From Enterovibrio nigricans DSM 22720 (GTDB taxonomy: Bacteria > Pseudomonadota > Gammaproteobacteria > Enterobacterales > Vibrionaceae), in assembly GCF_900167155.1 (NCBI RefSeq), contig NZ_FUXU01000016.1, forward strand, positions 1 to 64,000: a stretch of DNA of 64,000 nt. Direction: 5' to 3'. Position 1 is the stretch's first letter; every line of letters starts with the position of its first letter. Shown piece by piece: positions 26,467 to 35,149 of the stretch. Made by a program: the position numbers and the translations under genes. Below the pieces are notes generated by a model. The model ran no database searches, was not told where the DNA came from, and saw nothing but the letters and a program-made list of their open reading frames with translations.

Positions 26467-28800
26467 TTAGTTTCTTTTGGCTTTAGCAAATGCGTCAGCG
26501 AAGGCCCCGCCAAAGGCTGAAGAGTGACCACCACTGTTATCGCGGCTGCCTTTGTTGTTACCACTAAAGCTGCGTTCTTGCTTGACTGCAGGCCGTGATT
26601 CACGAGTGGGTTTATTGTCGGTTCCCGGCTCATCACTTAGGCGCATCGATAGAGCGATACGCTTGCGCTGAAGGTCAACGTCCATCACCTTCACTTTCAC
26701 CACGTCACCGGCTTTTACCACTTCACGTGGATCTGAAATGAATTTGTCTGACAATGCCGAAATGTGGACAAGACCGTCTTGGTGAACGCCAATATCGACA
26801 AACGCACCGAATGCAGTCACGTTGGTGATTGAGCCTTCCAGTACCATGCCTGGGATCAGGTCTTTCACTTCGTTCACACCGTCAGCGAATGTCGCGGTTT
26901 TGAATTCAGGGCGTGGATCGCGACCTGGCTTAGCAAGCTCCGAAAGGATGTCCGTCACCGTTGGGATACCAAAGGTGTCGTCGGCGTAATCTGCTGCTTT
27001 TAATCCACGAAGAAAATCGTGATTGCCAATCATGGCATCCACGGCTTTGCCAGATTTCTCTGCGATGCGTTTAACCACAGGGTAGGCTTCTGGGTGGACG
27101 GATGAACTGTCTAACGGGTTCTTTCCATTCATCACGCGTAAGAAGCCAGCACATTGTTCAAAGGCTTTTGGGCCAAGACGAGGCACTTTAAGCAGCGTTT
27201 TTCGCTCACTAAAGCGACCGTTTTCATCTCGAAACGCAACGATGTTCGCTGCCATGGCGGTCGACAAACCCGCCACACGAGTGAGCAGGGCTGCTGACGC
27301 ACTGTTGACGTCAACACCCACGGCATTTACACAATCCTCGACAACCGCATCCAAACGTTTTGCTAATTGGCTTTGGCTTACATCATGTTGGTACTGACCC
27401 ACACCGATAGATTTCGGGTCGATTTTCACCAATTCTGCCAGCGGGTCTTGAAGACGACGAGCGATAGATGCCGCGCCGCGCAAAGAAACGTCTAGCCCGG
27501 GGAACTCTGCCGCCGCCAGCTCAGATGCTGAATACACGGATGCCCCTGCTTCACTGACCATCACGGTTTGAATTTTTTCGCCGGCATCTTTGAGCATACC
27601 TGCAACGAACGCATCAGTTTCACGAGAGGCGGTGCCATTACCAATGGCGATTAAATCCACTCCGTGTTTTTTAACCAACGCCATCACAACGCGCGCAGAT
27701 TCGGCAATTTTGTTCTGTGGCGGAGTAGGGTAAATGGTTGCGGTATCCAGCAACTTCCCTGTGTTGTCTACAACAGCGACTTTACAGCCAGTGCGCAGAC
27801 CTGGATCGATACCCAAGGTGCAACGTGGACCTGCAGGTGCCGCCATCAGCAGGTCTTTTAGGTTGTCAGCAAAGACCTTTATCGCGTCAGCTTCTGCGAT
27901 TTCACGCAGGTTGCCCATCAGCTCGGTTTCCATGTGCATTAAAATCTTGATACGCCAAGCGAAGCTCACTACTTGCTTGCGCCAGCGATCTGCCGCGGCG
28001 GAGCCAAATGACATGCCGTAGTGGTTAGCAATGATTGTTTCGCAGTAAGAGCCGGTAGAGACTTCTTCTTGACCGGGATCGGCATTCAGAGAGAGTTGTA
28101 GGAAACTCTCGTTTCTGCCTCGGAACATCGCCAATGCGCGGTGGGAAGGCACTTTGGTGAGTAACTCATCATGCGCAAAGTAGTCTTTAAATTTTGCGCC
28201 TTCATTCTCTTTTCCCGCTACAACACGCGATTGAATCTGCGCTTGCTGATTAAGGTGGCGACGGATTTTATCCAACAGTGCAGCATCTTCTGCAAATTGC
28301 TCCATCAAAATCGCACGTGCACCATCCAATACGGCTTTGGTGTCAGTGAATCCAGCTTCAGCATTGAAAAATTTGGCCGCTTCCGTTTCTGGGGTGTGTT
28401 CAGGTTGCTCCCAGAGCAGGGTAGCCAACGGTTCAATGCCCGCTTCAATCGCGATTTGCCCTTTGGTACGACGCTTAGGTTTATAAGGCAGGTACAAATC
28501 TTCCAAGCGGTTTTTGCTGTCTGCGTCCAGAATGTCTTTTTTCAGCGCGTCAGTCAGCTTACCTTGCTCATCAATCGACTTCAGGATCACTTTGCGACGG
28601 TCTTCCAGTTCACGCAGGTAGCCCAGACGAGACTCAAGGTTACGCAGTTGGGTGTCATCGAGACCGTTGGTGACTTCTTTACGGTAGCGCGCAATGAAGG
28701 GGACGGTGTTGCCGTCATCCAGCAAATTTACCGCAGCGGTGACTTGCGCTTCGCGAACATTCAGCTCAGTTGCGATTTGTAGATAGATTGAATTAGTCAT
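26467..28800 (-). CDS. tex: Tex family transcription accessory / RNA-binding protein
   Basis: 777 aa. Order: N-terminal Tex helical region, YqgF/RNase H-like domain ([16 protein letters not shown], about residue 330), helix-hairpin-helix segments ([23 protein letters not shown], about 505), and a C-terminal S1 RNA-binding domain ([31 protein letters not shown], about 652-690). A basic Gly/Asn/Ser-rich tail follows. Tex influences transcription and virulence genes in several bacteria. It lies 41 nt after greB on the same strand and may be co-transcribed with it. Confidence 0.95.
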   Translation of the reverse strand: MTNSIYLQIATELNVREAQVTAAVNLLDDGNTVPFIARYRKEVTNGLDDTQLRNLESRLGYLRELEDRRKVILKSIDEQGKLTDALKKDILDADSKNRLEDLYLPYKPKRRTKGQIAIEAGIEPLATLLWEQPEHTPETEAAKFFNAEAGFTDTKAVLDGARAILMEQFAEDAALLDKIRRHLNQQAQIQSRVVAGKENEGAKFKDYFAHDELLTKVPSHRALAMFRGRNESFLQLSLNADPGQEEVSTGSYCETIIANHYGMSFGSAAADRWRKQVVSFAWRIKILMHMETELMGNLREIAEADAIKVFADNLKDLLMAAPAGPRCTLGIDPGLRTGCKVAVVDNTGKLLDTATIYPTPPQNKIAESARVVMALVKKHGVDLIAIGNGTASRETDAFVAGMLKDAGEKIQTVMVSEAGASVYSASELAAAEFPGLDVSLRGAASIARRLQDPLAELVKIDPKSIGVGQYQHDVSQSQLAKRLDAVVEDCVNAVGVDVNSASAALLTRVAGLSTAMAANIVAFRDENGRFSERKTLLKVPRLGPKAFEQCAGFLRVMNGKNPLDSSSVHPEAYPVVKRIAEKSGKAVDAMIGNHDFLRGLKAADYADDTFGIPTVTDILSELAKPGRDPRPEFKTATFADGVNEVKDLIPGMVLEGSITNVTAFGAFVDIGVHQDGLVHISALSDKFISDPREVVKAGDVVKVKVMDVDLQRKRIALSMRLSDEPGTDNKPTRESRPAVKQERSFSGNNKGSRDNSGGHSSAFGGAFADAFAKAKRN

Positions 28801-28841
28801 TATGTTCCTTTACGTGACCCCTCGCTCGTTAGAGCATGGCG

Positions 28842-29327
28842 TTAGAGTTCGTCTTGCTGGTAGGTAATGGTATTGACGAACCAGACTTTTGCGCCTTCAG
28901 GCGTATTGACGACGGCTTCGTCATCAACTTCTTTTTTAATCAGTGCGCGTGCCATCGGGCTATCAATAGAGATGTAATCTTTTCGGCCATAGATTTCATC
29001 TGGCCCAACGATACGGAATTTAAGGGTGTCGCCGTCTTCATTTTCAATATTTACCCATGCGCCAAAGAAGACTTTGCCGTCTTGCTGGGGGTTGTAATCA
29101 ACCACGCGCAGAATTTCGAGGCGTTTTCGCAAATAGCGAACGCGACGGTCAATTTCTCGGAGTATGCGTTTATTGTATGTGTAATCGGCGTTCTCGGAGC
29201 GGTCGCCAAGACTTGCGGCCCAAGACACAATTTTCGTGATCTCAGGACGACGTTCTTTCCAGAGGTAGTCAAGCTCTTGCTTGAGCTTGTTATAGCCTTC
29301 TCGGGTGACCAAGTCGGTTTTCTTCAT
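28842..29327 (-). CDS. greB: Transcript cleavage factor GreB
   Basis: Rescues backtracked RNA polymerase by stimulating cleavage of the 3' RNA end. 161 aa: an N-terminal coiled coil with the acidic tip (SLGDRSENADYTYNKRI) that enters the secondary channel, and a C-terminal FKBP-like domain. Length and the basic coiled-coil face (RRVRYLRKRLE) favour GreB over GreA. Divergent from ompR, as in E. coli. Confidence 0.96.
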   Translation of the reverse strand: MKKTDLVTREGYNKLKQELDYLWKERRPEITKIVSWAASLGDRSENADYTYNKRILREIDRRVRYLRKRLEILRVVDYNPQQDGKVFFGAWVNIENEDGDTLKFRIVGPDEIYGRKDYISIDSPMARALIKKEVDDEAVVNTPEGAKVWFVNTITYQQDEL

Positions 29328-29636
29328 TACGTTTTCCGAGGATGAATGTCATTTTCGACACGTGTTATAACCGCTTTGTCGCGCGGTTTAAAGTGAACAG
29401 GCACGGCAACGTTAAGCCTGTAGATGAAATGCATTGTTGAATATTCTATCTAGGAGTATAAATCGAAGGGCGAGAACGCGTTACAACTGGTAACAGTTTT
29501 TGGTAGCGCTGACGTTAACTTTGATGTTTCATAGCCATGTCAGGCGATACAATCGATGATATACCCAAACAACTTGAAGACGCTCGATTTGAGGTTGTTT
29601 GGGTATATAACTGCCGTCAGATGAGAAAGGTTAGTC
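29328..29636. promoter_or_regulatory. greB-ompR divergent intergenic region
   Basis: 309 nt with no convincing gene. It contains a partial palindrome GTTAC-N5-GTAAC at 29480-29494 and a large inverted repeat (29559-29608, listed separately) just ahead of ompR. Promoters for greB and ompR must lie here, but no box pair stands out. Confidence 0.4.
29559..29608. repeat. Intergenic inverted repeat with 15-bp perfect arms
   Basis: Left arm ATATACCCAAACAAC (29559-29573), right arm GTTGTTTGGGTATAT (29594-29608), 20-nt spacer. It resembles, from memory, short ACCCAAACAAC-type intergenic repeats common in vibrio genomes. It ends 28 nt before ompR, so it probably forms a hairpin in the ompR leader RNA or acts as a terminator-like element. 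Confidence 0.75.
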
Positions 29637-30353
29637 ATGCAAGAAAATTACAAGATCCTGGTTGTTGATGATGATATGCGTTTACGCGCGTTGCTGGAGC
29701 GTTATCTGTCTGAGCAAGGTTTTCAGGTTCGCAGCGTGGCGAATGCTGAGCAGATGGACCGTTTGCTGGCGCGTGAAAATTTCCACCTGATGGTGTTGGA
29801 TTTGATGCTGCCGGGCGAAGACGGTTTGTCTATTTGCCGCCGTTTACGTCAGGCAAATAACCAGCTTCCTATTCTGATGCTGACGGCAAAAGGCGATGAG
29901 ATTGACCGTATCGTGGGCTTGGAAGTGGGTGCAGATGATTATCTGCCAAAACCGTTTAACCCACGTGAACTGTTAGCGCGTATTCGTGCTGTTTTGCGTC
30001 GTCAGACAATTGAAGCGCCGGGTGCGCCATCAAGTGAAGAGAAAATCGTCGAGTTTGGTCAGTTCCGCCTGAATTTAGGTACCCGCGAAATGTTCCGCAA
30101 CGACGAGCCACTGACGCTGACGTCAGGCGAGTTCGCTGTTCTGAAAGCGTTGGTGACCAATGCACGTGAACCTATGTCTCGTGATAAGTTGATGAACATG
30201 GCACGTGGACGCGAATATTCAGCGATGGAACGCTCTATTGACGTTCAAATCTCGCGCCTTCGCCGCATGATTGAAGAAGATCCGAGCAAACCACGTTATA
30301 TTCAGACCGTTTGGGGTCTGGGTTATGTGTTTGTTCCTGACGGGGACGCGTAA
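29637..30353 (+). CDS. ompR: Response regulator OmpR
   Basis: Osmolarity-responsive transcription factor phosphorylated by EnvZ. 238 aa: receiver domain with the phospho-acceptor Asp55 (VLDLMLPGED), conserved acidic pair in VVDDDMR, Lys in LPKPFNP; then the winged-helix DNA-binding domain (REPMSRDKLMNMARGREYSAMERSIDVQISRLRRMIEEDP). It lies 3 nt upstream of envZ. Confidence 0.98.
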   Translation: MQENYKILVVDDDMRLRALLERYLSEQGFQVRSVANAEQMDRLLARENFHLMVLDLMLPGEDGLSICRRLRQANNQLPILMLTAKGDEIDRIVGLEVGADDYLPKPFNPRELLARIRAVLRRQTIEAPGAPSSEEKIVEFGQFRLNLGTREMFRNDEPLTLTSGEFAVLKALVTNAREPMSRDKLMNMARGREYSAMERSIDVQISRLRRMIEEDPSKPRYIQTVWGLGYVFVPDGDA

Positions 30354-30356
30354 TTC

Positions 30357-31703
30357 ATGCGTTTCTCCCCACGAAGTAACTTTGCGCGTACACTCGTGGT
30401 TCTGGCTGGCCTGCTTATCGCCAGCCAGATTTTCTCCTACCTAACCATCCTCAATTACGCCCTTCTGCCAAGCATCAAGCAGTTTAATAAGATTTTGGCG
30501 CACGAAATCTCTGTGATTTTGGAAGATAACGTGACGCTGGGTGATGGCAAGGTGTACCACCTCGATGAGGCTTTGCGCCGTCAGTTATTGGCGAAGCTCG
30601 GTGTGACGTTACATGAAGCGTCAGAGCCGGAGGTGATGCATGAGTTTGATCAGGCCGCGACCATCGATCTTCTCAGCGAAGACATGACGGAGAAACTGAA
30701 TGCGCCAACGGAAGCGCGCATCAGCCTAGATGACAAAAGTTATGTCCTTTGGCTTGAGAGTAAAGCCTTTCCTGGCCTCGTCATGCGGATACCACTGTCG
30801 GAGTTGCATCAGGATGATTTCCAACCGCTATTTTTGTATTCCATGGTGATTGCACTCATGGTGATTGGCGGTGGCTGGATGTTTATTAAGATGCAGAACC
30901 GTCCACTTGCTGTATTGGAAAAAGCCGCGTTGGATGTGGGACGGGGCACGTTTCCGCCACCATTACCCGAGCGAGGAGCCTCTGATATTCGCGCAGTGAC
31001 CAAAGCGTTCAATCAGATGAGTGAAGGCATTCGTAAACTCGAAGAAGACCGTGCATTGTTGATGGCTGGCGTAAGCCATGATCTACGCACGCCACTGACG
31101 AGAATTCGCCTAGCGACTGAGATGATGTCTCCGGAAGACAGTTATCTGGCTGACAGCATGATTAAGGACACCGAGGAGTGTAACGAGATCATCAATCAGT
31201 TTATGGACTATCTGCGGTCGGTGCAGTTGCAGGACATGGATCGGATTGATTTAAATGCGTTAGTCGACGATGTCTCTGTGGCGGACGGTGCAACGGGACA
31301 TGAACTGGAACTCAGCAAAGGTGAGCTTATTGGTGATCTTGATGCCAATGAAGTGGCGATTCGTCGTGCGGTGACCAATTTGGTGGTGAATGCGGTTCGC
31401 TATGGTGGTGGCTGGGTGAAAATCAGCACCGGCAGCACGGCAGACCGACGTCACCAATGGATTGCGGTCGAGGACAACGGCCCGGGGATTGCACCTGATC
31501 AGGTCGAAACAGTCTTACAGCCCTTTACGCGTGGTGATACCGCACGAGGCAGTGAAGGGACGGGCTTAGGCCTTGCGATTGTTAAACGTATTGTTGAACA
31601 GCACAAGGGTGCGCTTCGATTGACCCAACGCTCTGAAGGGGGCTTACGCGCCCAAATCGTATTGCCAACCAAGAGGAAGTCGCCGCGCAATAGCCGACAC
31701 TAA
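30357..31703 (+). CDS. envZ: Osmosensor histidine kinase EnvZ
   Basis: Inner-membrane kinase/phosphatase for OmpR. 448 aa: first membrane helix about 13-35, periplasmic domain, second helix about 160-180, HAMP, then the dimerisation domain with His241 in [18 protein letters not shown] and an HATPase domain (N-box [12 protein letters not shown]1 VEDNGPGI, G2 GTGLGLAIV). The C-terminus is short and basic. Good agreement with E. coli EnvZ in length and order. Confidence 0.97.
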   Translation: MRFSPRSNFARTLVVLAGLLIASQIFSYLTILNYALLPSIKQFNKILAHEISVILEDNVTLGDGKVYHLDEALRRQLLAKLGVTLHEASEPEVMHEFDQAATIDLLSEDMTEKLNAPTEARISLDDKSYVLWLESKAFPGLVMRIPLSELHQDDFQPLFLYSMVIALMVIGGGWMFIKMQNRPLAVLEKAALDVGRGTFPPPLPERGASDIRAVTKAFNQMSEGIRKLEEDRALLMAGVSHDLRTPLTRIRLATEMMSPEDSYLADSMIKDTEECNEIINQFMDYLRSVQLQDMDRIDLNALVDDVSVADGATGHELELSKGELIGDLDANEVAIRRAVTNLVVNAVRYGGGWVKISTGSTADRRHQWIAVEDNGPGIAPDQVETVLQPFTRGDTARGSEGTGLGLAIVKRIVEQHKGALRLTQRSEGGLRAQIVLPTKRKSPRNSRH

Positions 31704-31726
31704 GCCGATTTTGCACTAAAACGAGG

Positions 31727-31753
31727 AATGCAGGCGATAAGCCTGCATTTTTC
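31727..31753 (+). terminator. Intrinsic terminator after envZ
   Basis: AATGCAGGC-GATAA-GCCTGCATT followed by a T-rich tract, about 25 nt after the envZ stop. Confidence 0.85.
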
Positions 31754-31792
31754 TTCCTATCAAAATCCACAAAAAATTCACGCTATTTTTGT

Positions 31793-31826
31793 CTCATTTG
31801 TGAGTCATCTGCTAATACTGTAATAA
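31793..31826 (+). promoter_or_regulatory. Promoter of the GntR gene with overlapping palindrome
   Basis: TTGTGA (31798-31803) and TAATAA (31821-31826) are 17 nt apart. The inverted repeat CTCA-TTTG-TGAG (31793-31804) overlaps the -35 and is a possible autoregulatory operator. Confidence 0.5.
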
Positions 31827-31852
31827 AGCTCCAATACAGCAGGGATGAAAAC

Positions 31853-32230
31853 ATGAAAGTGGTAATCGATCCACAGGACCCGTCACCCAAGTTTCGTCAA
31901 CTGATGACCCAGATCCAGCGCCAGATTGTTGCGGGTACCTTGATGCCGGGTGAAAAGCTGACGTCTGTCAGAAAATTAGCGGCTGAACTGAATATCAATC
32001 CCATGACTATCTCGCGCTGTTACCAGATCATGGAAAAAATGGGCTGGCTGGAGCGTCGCCGGGGGATTGGGATGATTGTTGCGCGCGAAGGTTTAAACGA
32101 CAGAATGGAAGACAGGTTTGGTTTTGTTGAATCTAAGCTGAAAACGCTGATCACCGATGCCAAAGAAGTCGGTTACAGTCGCTCTGAGGTGATGGCGCTG
32201 GTGATGCAATACTGGGAAGACGAGGAGTAA
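31853..32230 (+). CDS. YtrA-subfamily GntR transcriptional regulator
   Basis: 125 aa. An N-terminal GntR winged helix-turn-helix (PKFRQLMTQIQRQIVAGTLMPGEKLTSVRKLAAELNINPMTISRCYQIMEKMGWLERRRGIGM) is followed by only about 50 helical residues (the VESKLKTLITDAKEVGYSRSEVMALV type), the short effector region of YtrA regulators. These normally sit with an ABC transporter operon they control; here none is adjacent. Function and effector unknown. Confidence 0.88.
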   Translation: MKVVIDPQDPSPKFRQLMTQIQRQIVAGTLMPGEKLTSVRKLAAELNINPMTISRCYQIMEKMGWLERRRGIGMIVAREGLNDRMEDRFGFVESKLKTLITDAKEVGYSRSEVMALVMQYWEDEE

Positions 32231-32268
32231 CGGAGATACGCACGAACCGTATCTCCTTACGTTGGATA

Positions 32269-34350
32269 TCAGGCGTTACTGTATCTGTCTTTGTTGCCCA
32301 GCCATCTTTCGATAATGGCTTTGGCATTTTCTGGGTAGCTTTGGTGAAGGTATAACGCCAATTTCTGCACTTCTGGGATCATTTTCTGATCGCGCACTAA
32401 GTCTGCAATTTTAAATTCGGCCATGCCGGTTTGCTTGGTGCCTAGCAATTCGCCTGGGCCACGAATCTCCAAATCTCGTTGGGCAATGACGAAACCGTCA
32501 CTGCTCTCACGCAGAACACCCAATCGCTGGGTCGCCGTTTTAGACAGCGGTGCGTGATACAGCAGAACACAGTGGCTCGCAACTGAGCCTCGTCCCACGC
32601 GCCCTCGAAGCTGGTGAAGCTGCGCAAGGCCTAAGCGCTCAGGGTTTTCGATGATCATCAGGCTGGCGTTAGGGACATCTACCCCCACCTCAATCACAGT
32701 GGTTGCAACAAGCAGGTGTAATTCGCCGGATTTGAATGCCTGCATCACAGCCTGCTTTTCCGCTGCTTTCATTCGACCATGCACCAAGCCGATTTTGAGG
32801 TCTGGCAGGGCGCGGGACAAATCATCTGCGGTTTCAGCCGCCGCTTGCGCTTCTAGCACTTCGGACTCATCAATCAGCGTGCATACCCAATAGGCTTGTC
32901 GGCCTTCCTCTAAGCAAAAGGCATGTACACGGTTGATGATGTCAATACGGCGGGTATCCGGCACAGCAACGGTCTGGATAGGTGTTCGACCGGGTGGCAG
33001 TTCATCGATGATGGAGGTATCTAAATCCGCGTAGGCTGTCATGGCGAGGGTACGCGGAATGGGTGTCGCTGTCATGATTAGTTGATGCGGATGCACACCT
33101 TGTTTCATGCCTTTTTCGCGAAGCTCTAATCGCTGGTGGACACCGAAACGGTGCTGTTCATCAATGATGACCAAGGCAAGCTTGTCGAATTCTACGTGCT
33201 TTTGGAACAGGGCATGGGTGCCGACAACCATTTTCGCTTCGCCGTTTGCGATCTTGGCAAGTTCGGCCTCTTTGGCTTTGCCGGTGAGTTTGCCCGCCAG
33301 CCAGCCGACGGAAATGCCGAGTGGCTCCAGCCAGTTGGCGAAGTTAATCGAGTGCTGCTCAGCAAGCAGTTCGGTCGGTGCCATCAGTGCCACCTGATAG
33401 CCCTGCTCGATGGCTTGCAATGCTGACAGCGCAGCTACCAAGGTTTTCCCTGAGCCTACGTCCCCCTGCACCAAACGCATCATGGGTTTATTCAGTCCCA
33501 TGTCCCGTTCAATGTCAGCGACAACACGAGATTGCGCGCCAGTTGGACTGAATGGCAGAGACGCCAACAGTTTCGGTTTCAAGTCAGTCGACGGTGGCAG
33601 AGAATAGGTAGGGTCTTGCTGTAGTTTGCTGCGCACAGCGAGCATAGACAGGTTCTGCGCCAGCAACTCTTCGAGAATTAATCGCTTTTGGGCCGGATGT
33701 TCACCGGCTTCTAGCTTGGTCACGGAGATATCCGGTGTGGGTCGATGCAGAATTTTTAACGCATCACGCAGGGTTATTTGTCGGTCATACAAACCATCGG
33801 GCAGCAATTCTTGAACGGCTGCGCTATCAAGGAGAGCCAACGCCTGATCGGTCAGACTACGAAGCGTCAGCTGGCGCAGACCTTCGGTTGTGGGATACAC
33901 GGGAGTCAGGGTTTCTTCCAGCGCCAATTCAGTCGGCTCTGAGAATACTTTGTATTCAGGGTGAATGATTTCCAACCCGCCTTGACCGCGCTTGATTTCC
34001 CCATAAGCTTTAACGCGCTTGCCTTGCTCAAGGCTATTTTTCATCGCAGCGTTGAAATTGAAAAAACGCAGGGTCAATGAGCCATTGCCATCGGTGATTT
34101 TCACGGTGAGCATGCGGCGGCGACCAAAAGTGGTGTTGTTGCTGACCACTTCGCCTTCTACAGTGCCATGCTGACCGGGCATCAGGCTCATGATAGGCCA
34201 TATGCGGGTGCGGTCTTCGTAACGATAAGGGAGATGAAACAACAAGTCCTGAACTGTAAATAAGCCCAGCTTTTCCAGCTTCTCAGCCATTTTTCCACCG
34301 ACACCCATCAGTGAGGTGACAGAAATGGCGTCTAACATTGAAGCGCGCAT
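32269..34350 (-). CDS. recG: ATP-dependent DNA helicase RecG
   Basis: Branch-migrating helicase that remodels stalled forks and Holliday junctions. 693 aa from ATG 34350 (MRASMLDAISVTSLMGVG...), the E. coli length; 22 further in-frame codons upstream do not fit the family. Wedge/OB domain at about 60-160, Walker A GDVGSGKT, DEQHRFG box, motif III TATPIPRT, motif VI QLRGRVGRG. Last gene of the gmk-rpoZ-spoT-trmH-recG series. Confidence 0.97.
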   Translation of the reverse strand: MRASMLDAISVTSLMGVGGKMAEKLEKLGLFTVQDLLFHLPYRYEDRTRIWPIMSLMPGQHGTVEGEVVSNNTTFGRRRMLTVKITDGNGSLTLRFFNFNAAMKNSLEQGKRVKAYGEIKRGQGGLEIIHPEYKVFSEPTELALEETLTPVYPTTEGLRQLTLRSLTDQALALLDSAAVQELLPDGLYDRQITLRDALKILHRPTPDISVTKLEAGEHPAQKRLILEELLAQNLSMLAVRSKLQQDPTYSLPPSTDLKPKLLASLPFSPTGAQSRVVADIERDMGLNKPMMRLVQGDVGSGKTLVAALSALQAIEQGYQVALMAPTELLAEQHSINFANWLEPLGISVGWLAGKLTGKAKEAELAKIANGEAKMVVGTHALFQKHVEFDKLALVIIDEQHRFGVHQRLELREKGMKQGVHPHQLIMTATPIPRTLAMTAYADLDTSIIDELPPGRTPIQTVAVPDTRRIDIINRVHAFCLEEGRQAYWVCTLIDESEVLEAQAAAETADDLSRALPDLKIGLVHGRMKAAEKQAVMQAFKSGELHLLVATTVIEVGVDVPNASLMIIENPERLGLAQLHQLRGRVGRGSVASHCVLLYHAPLSKTATQRLGVLRESSDGFVIAQRDLEIRGPGELLGTKQTGMAEFKIADLVRDQKMIPEVQKLALYLHQSYPENAKAIIERWLGNKDRYSNA

Positions 34351-34388
34351 GGTGTTCTCATCTCTCCTAAATCTATACGGTGACAGGC

Positions 34389-35081
34389 TTATTTTACCGC
34401 CTGCATTTTTGCCCACCAGGCCTCGTCTGCGACGATTTGACCTTCTTCATCCAAAGCTGGGTAAGGCAGGCTTTTTCGCTTTGCCACTTTTGCCAGAACA
34501 GGATGACCTCTCTCAAAGATAATACGGTCTACTTCATCTTGAGGGATCAAGGTGCGGGTACGTTGGTACATGCCTGCGTTTTGGCGCTGACGCTGGGCTT
34601 CATAAAGGATTAAAGCACTGGCAACGGACACATTCAGCGACTGTACCATACCTAACATGGGAATGATGATGTCTTGATCTGCCAATTCAAGCGCTTGCTT
34701 ACTGATCCCGGTTTTTTCCTGGCCCATAACAATCGCAGTGGGTTTGGTGTAATCAATGTCACGAAAGTCGACGGCGGTGTCAGACAGGTTGGTCACCAGA
34801 ATCTGCATGCCTTTGTCTTTCAACATGGCAAAAGCGTCAGGGGTGTTGTCATGCGTGACCACATCGACCCAGTTCCGCGCGCCTGCGGACGTGCCACCCA
34901 ATGTACGCATTTTGCTGTTTTTTGGCCAAACCGCATGTACCTGATGCACGCCGACGGCGTCTGCTGTGCGGATAATGGCAGAGATGTTGTTCGGTTTGTG
35001 GACTTCTTCCATACACACAGTGAGATCAGGCTGACGGGTCGCCAGCACTTCATGAATGCGTGCAAAACGTTCGGGTGTCAT
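34389..35081 (-). CDS. trmH: tRNA (guanosine-18-2'-O)-methyltransferase TrmH
   Basis: SPOUT-class enzyme methylating the ribose of G18 in the tRNA D loop. 230 aa. The trefoil-knot motifs are present: NNISAIIRTADAVGV (motif 1), IVMGQEKTGIS (motif 2) and IPMLGMVQSLNVSVASALILYEAQRQR (motif 3). It lies between spoT and recG, with a terminator-like hairpin ahead of it. Confidence 0.96.
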   Translation of the reverse strand: MTPERFARIHEVLATRQPDLTVCMEEVHKPNNISAIIRTADAVGVHQVHAVWPKNSKMRTLGGTSAGARNWVDVVTHDNTPDAFAMLKDKGMQILVTNLSDTAVDFRDIDYTKPTAIVMGQEKTGISKQALELADQDIIIPMLGMVQSLNVSVASALILYEAQRQRQNAGMYQRTRTLIPQDEVDRIIFERGHPVLAKVAKRKSLPYPALDEEGQIVADEAWWAKMQAVK

Positions 35082-35096
35082 GGTGTTTCCTGTTTA

Positions 35097-35124
35097 TAAA
35101 AACGCCCGCGTTATGGCGGGCGTT
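35097..35124 (-). terminator. Terminator between spoT and trmH
   Basis: On the minus strand AACGCCCGC-CATAAC-GCGGGCGTT is followed by TTTATA. It lies inside the otherwise continuous spoT-trmH-recG gene series. Confidence 0.8.
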
Positions 35125-35149
35125 GGAGTTTGTTGTCGACGCGACAGGA

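Noticed and set aside
28171-28782. 203-codon open frame opposite tex
   Set aside because: Lies wholly within the tex coding region on the other strand; its apparent length follows from tex codon usage.
28836-29345. 169-codon open frame opposite greB
   Set aside because: Complete antisense overlap with greB, with a Phe/Val-rich composition typical of reverse-complement translation.
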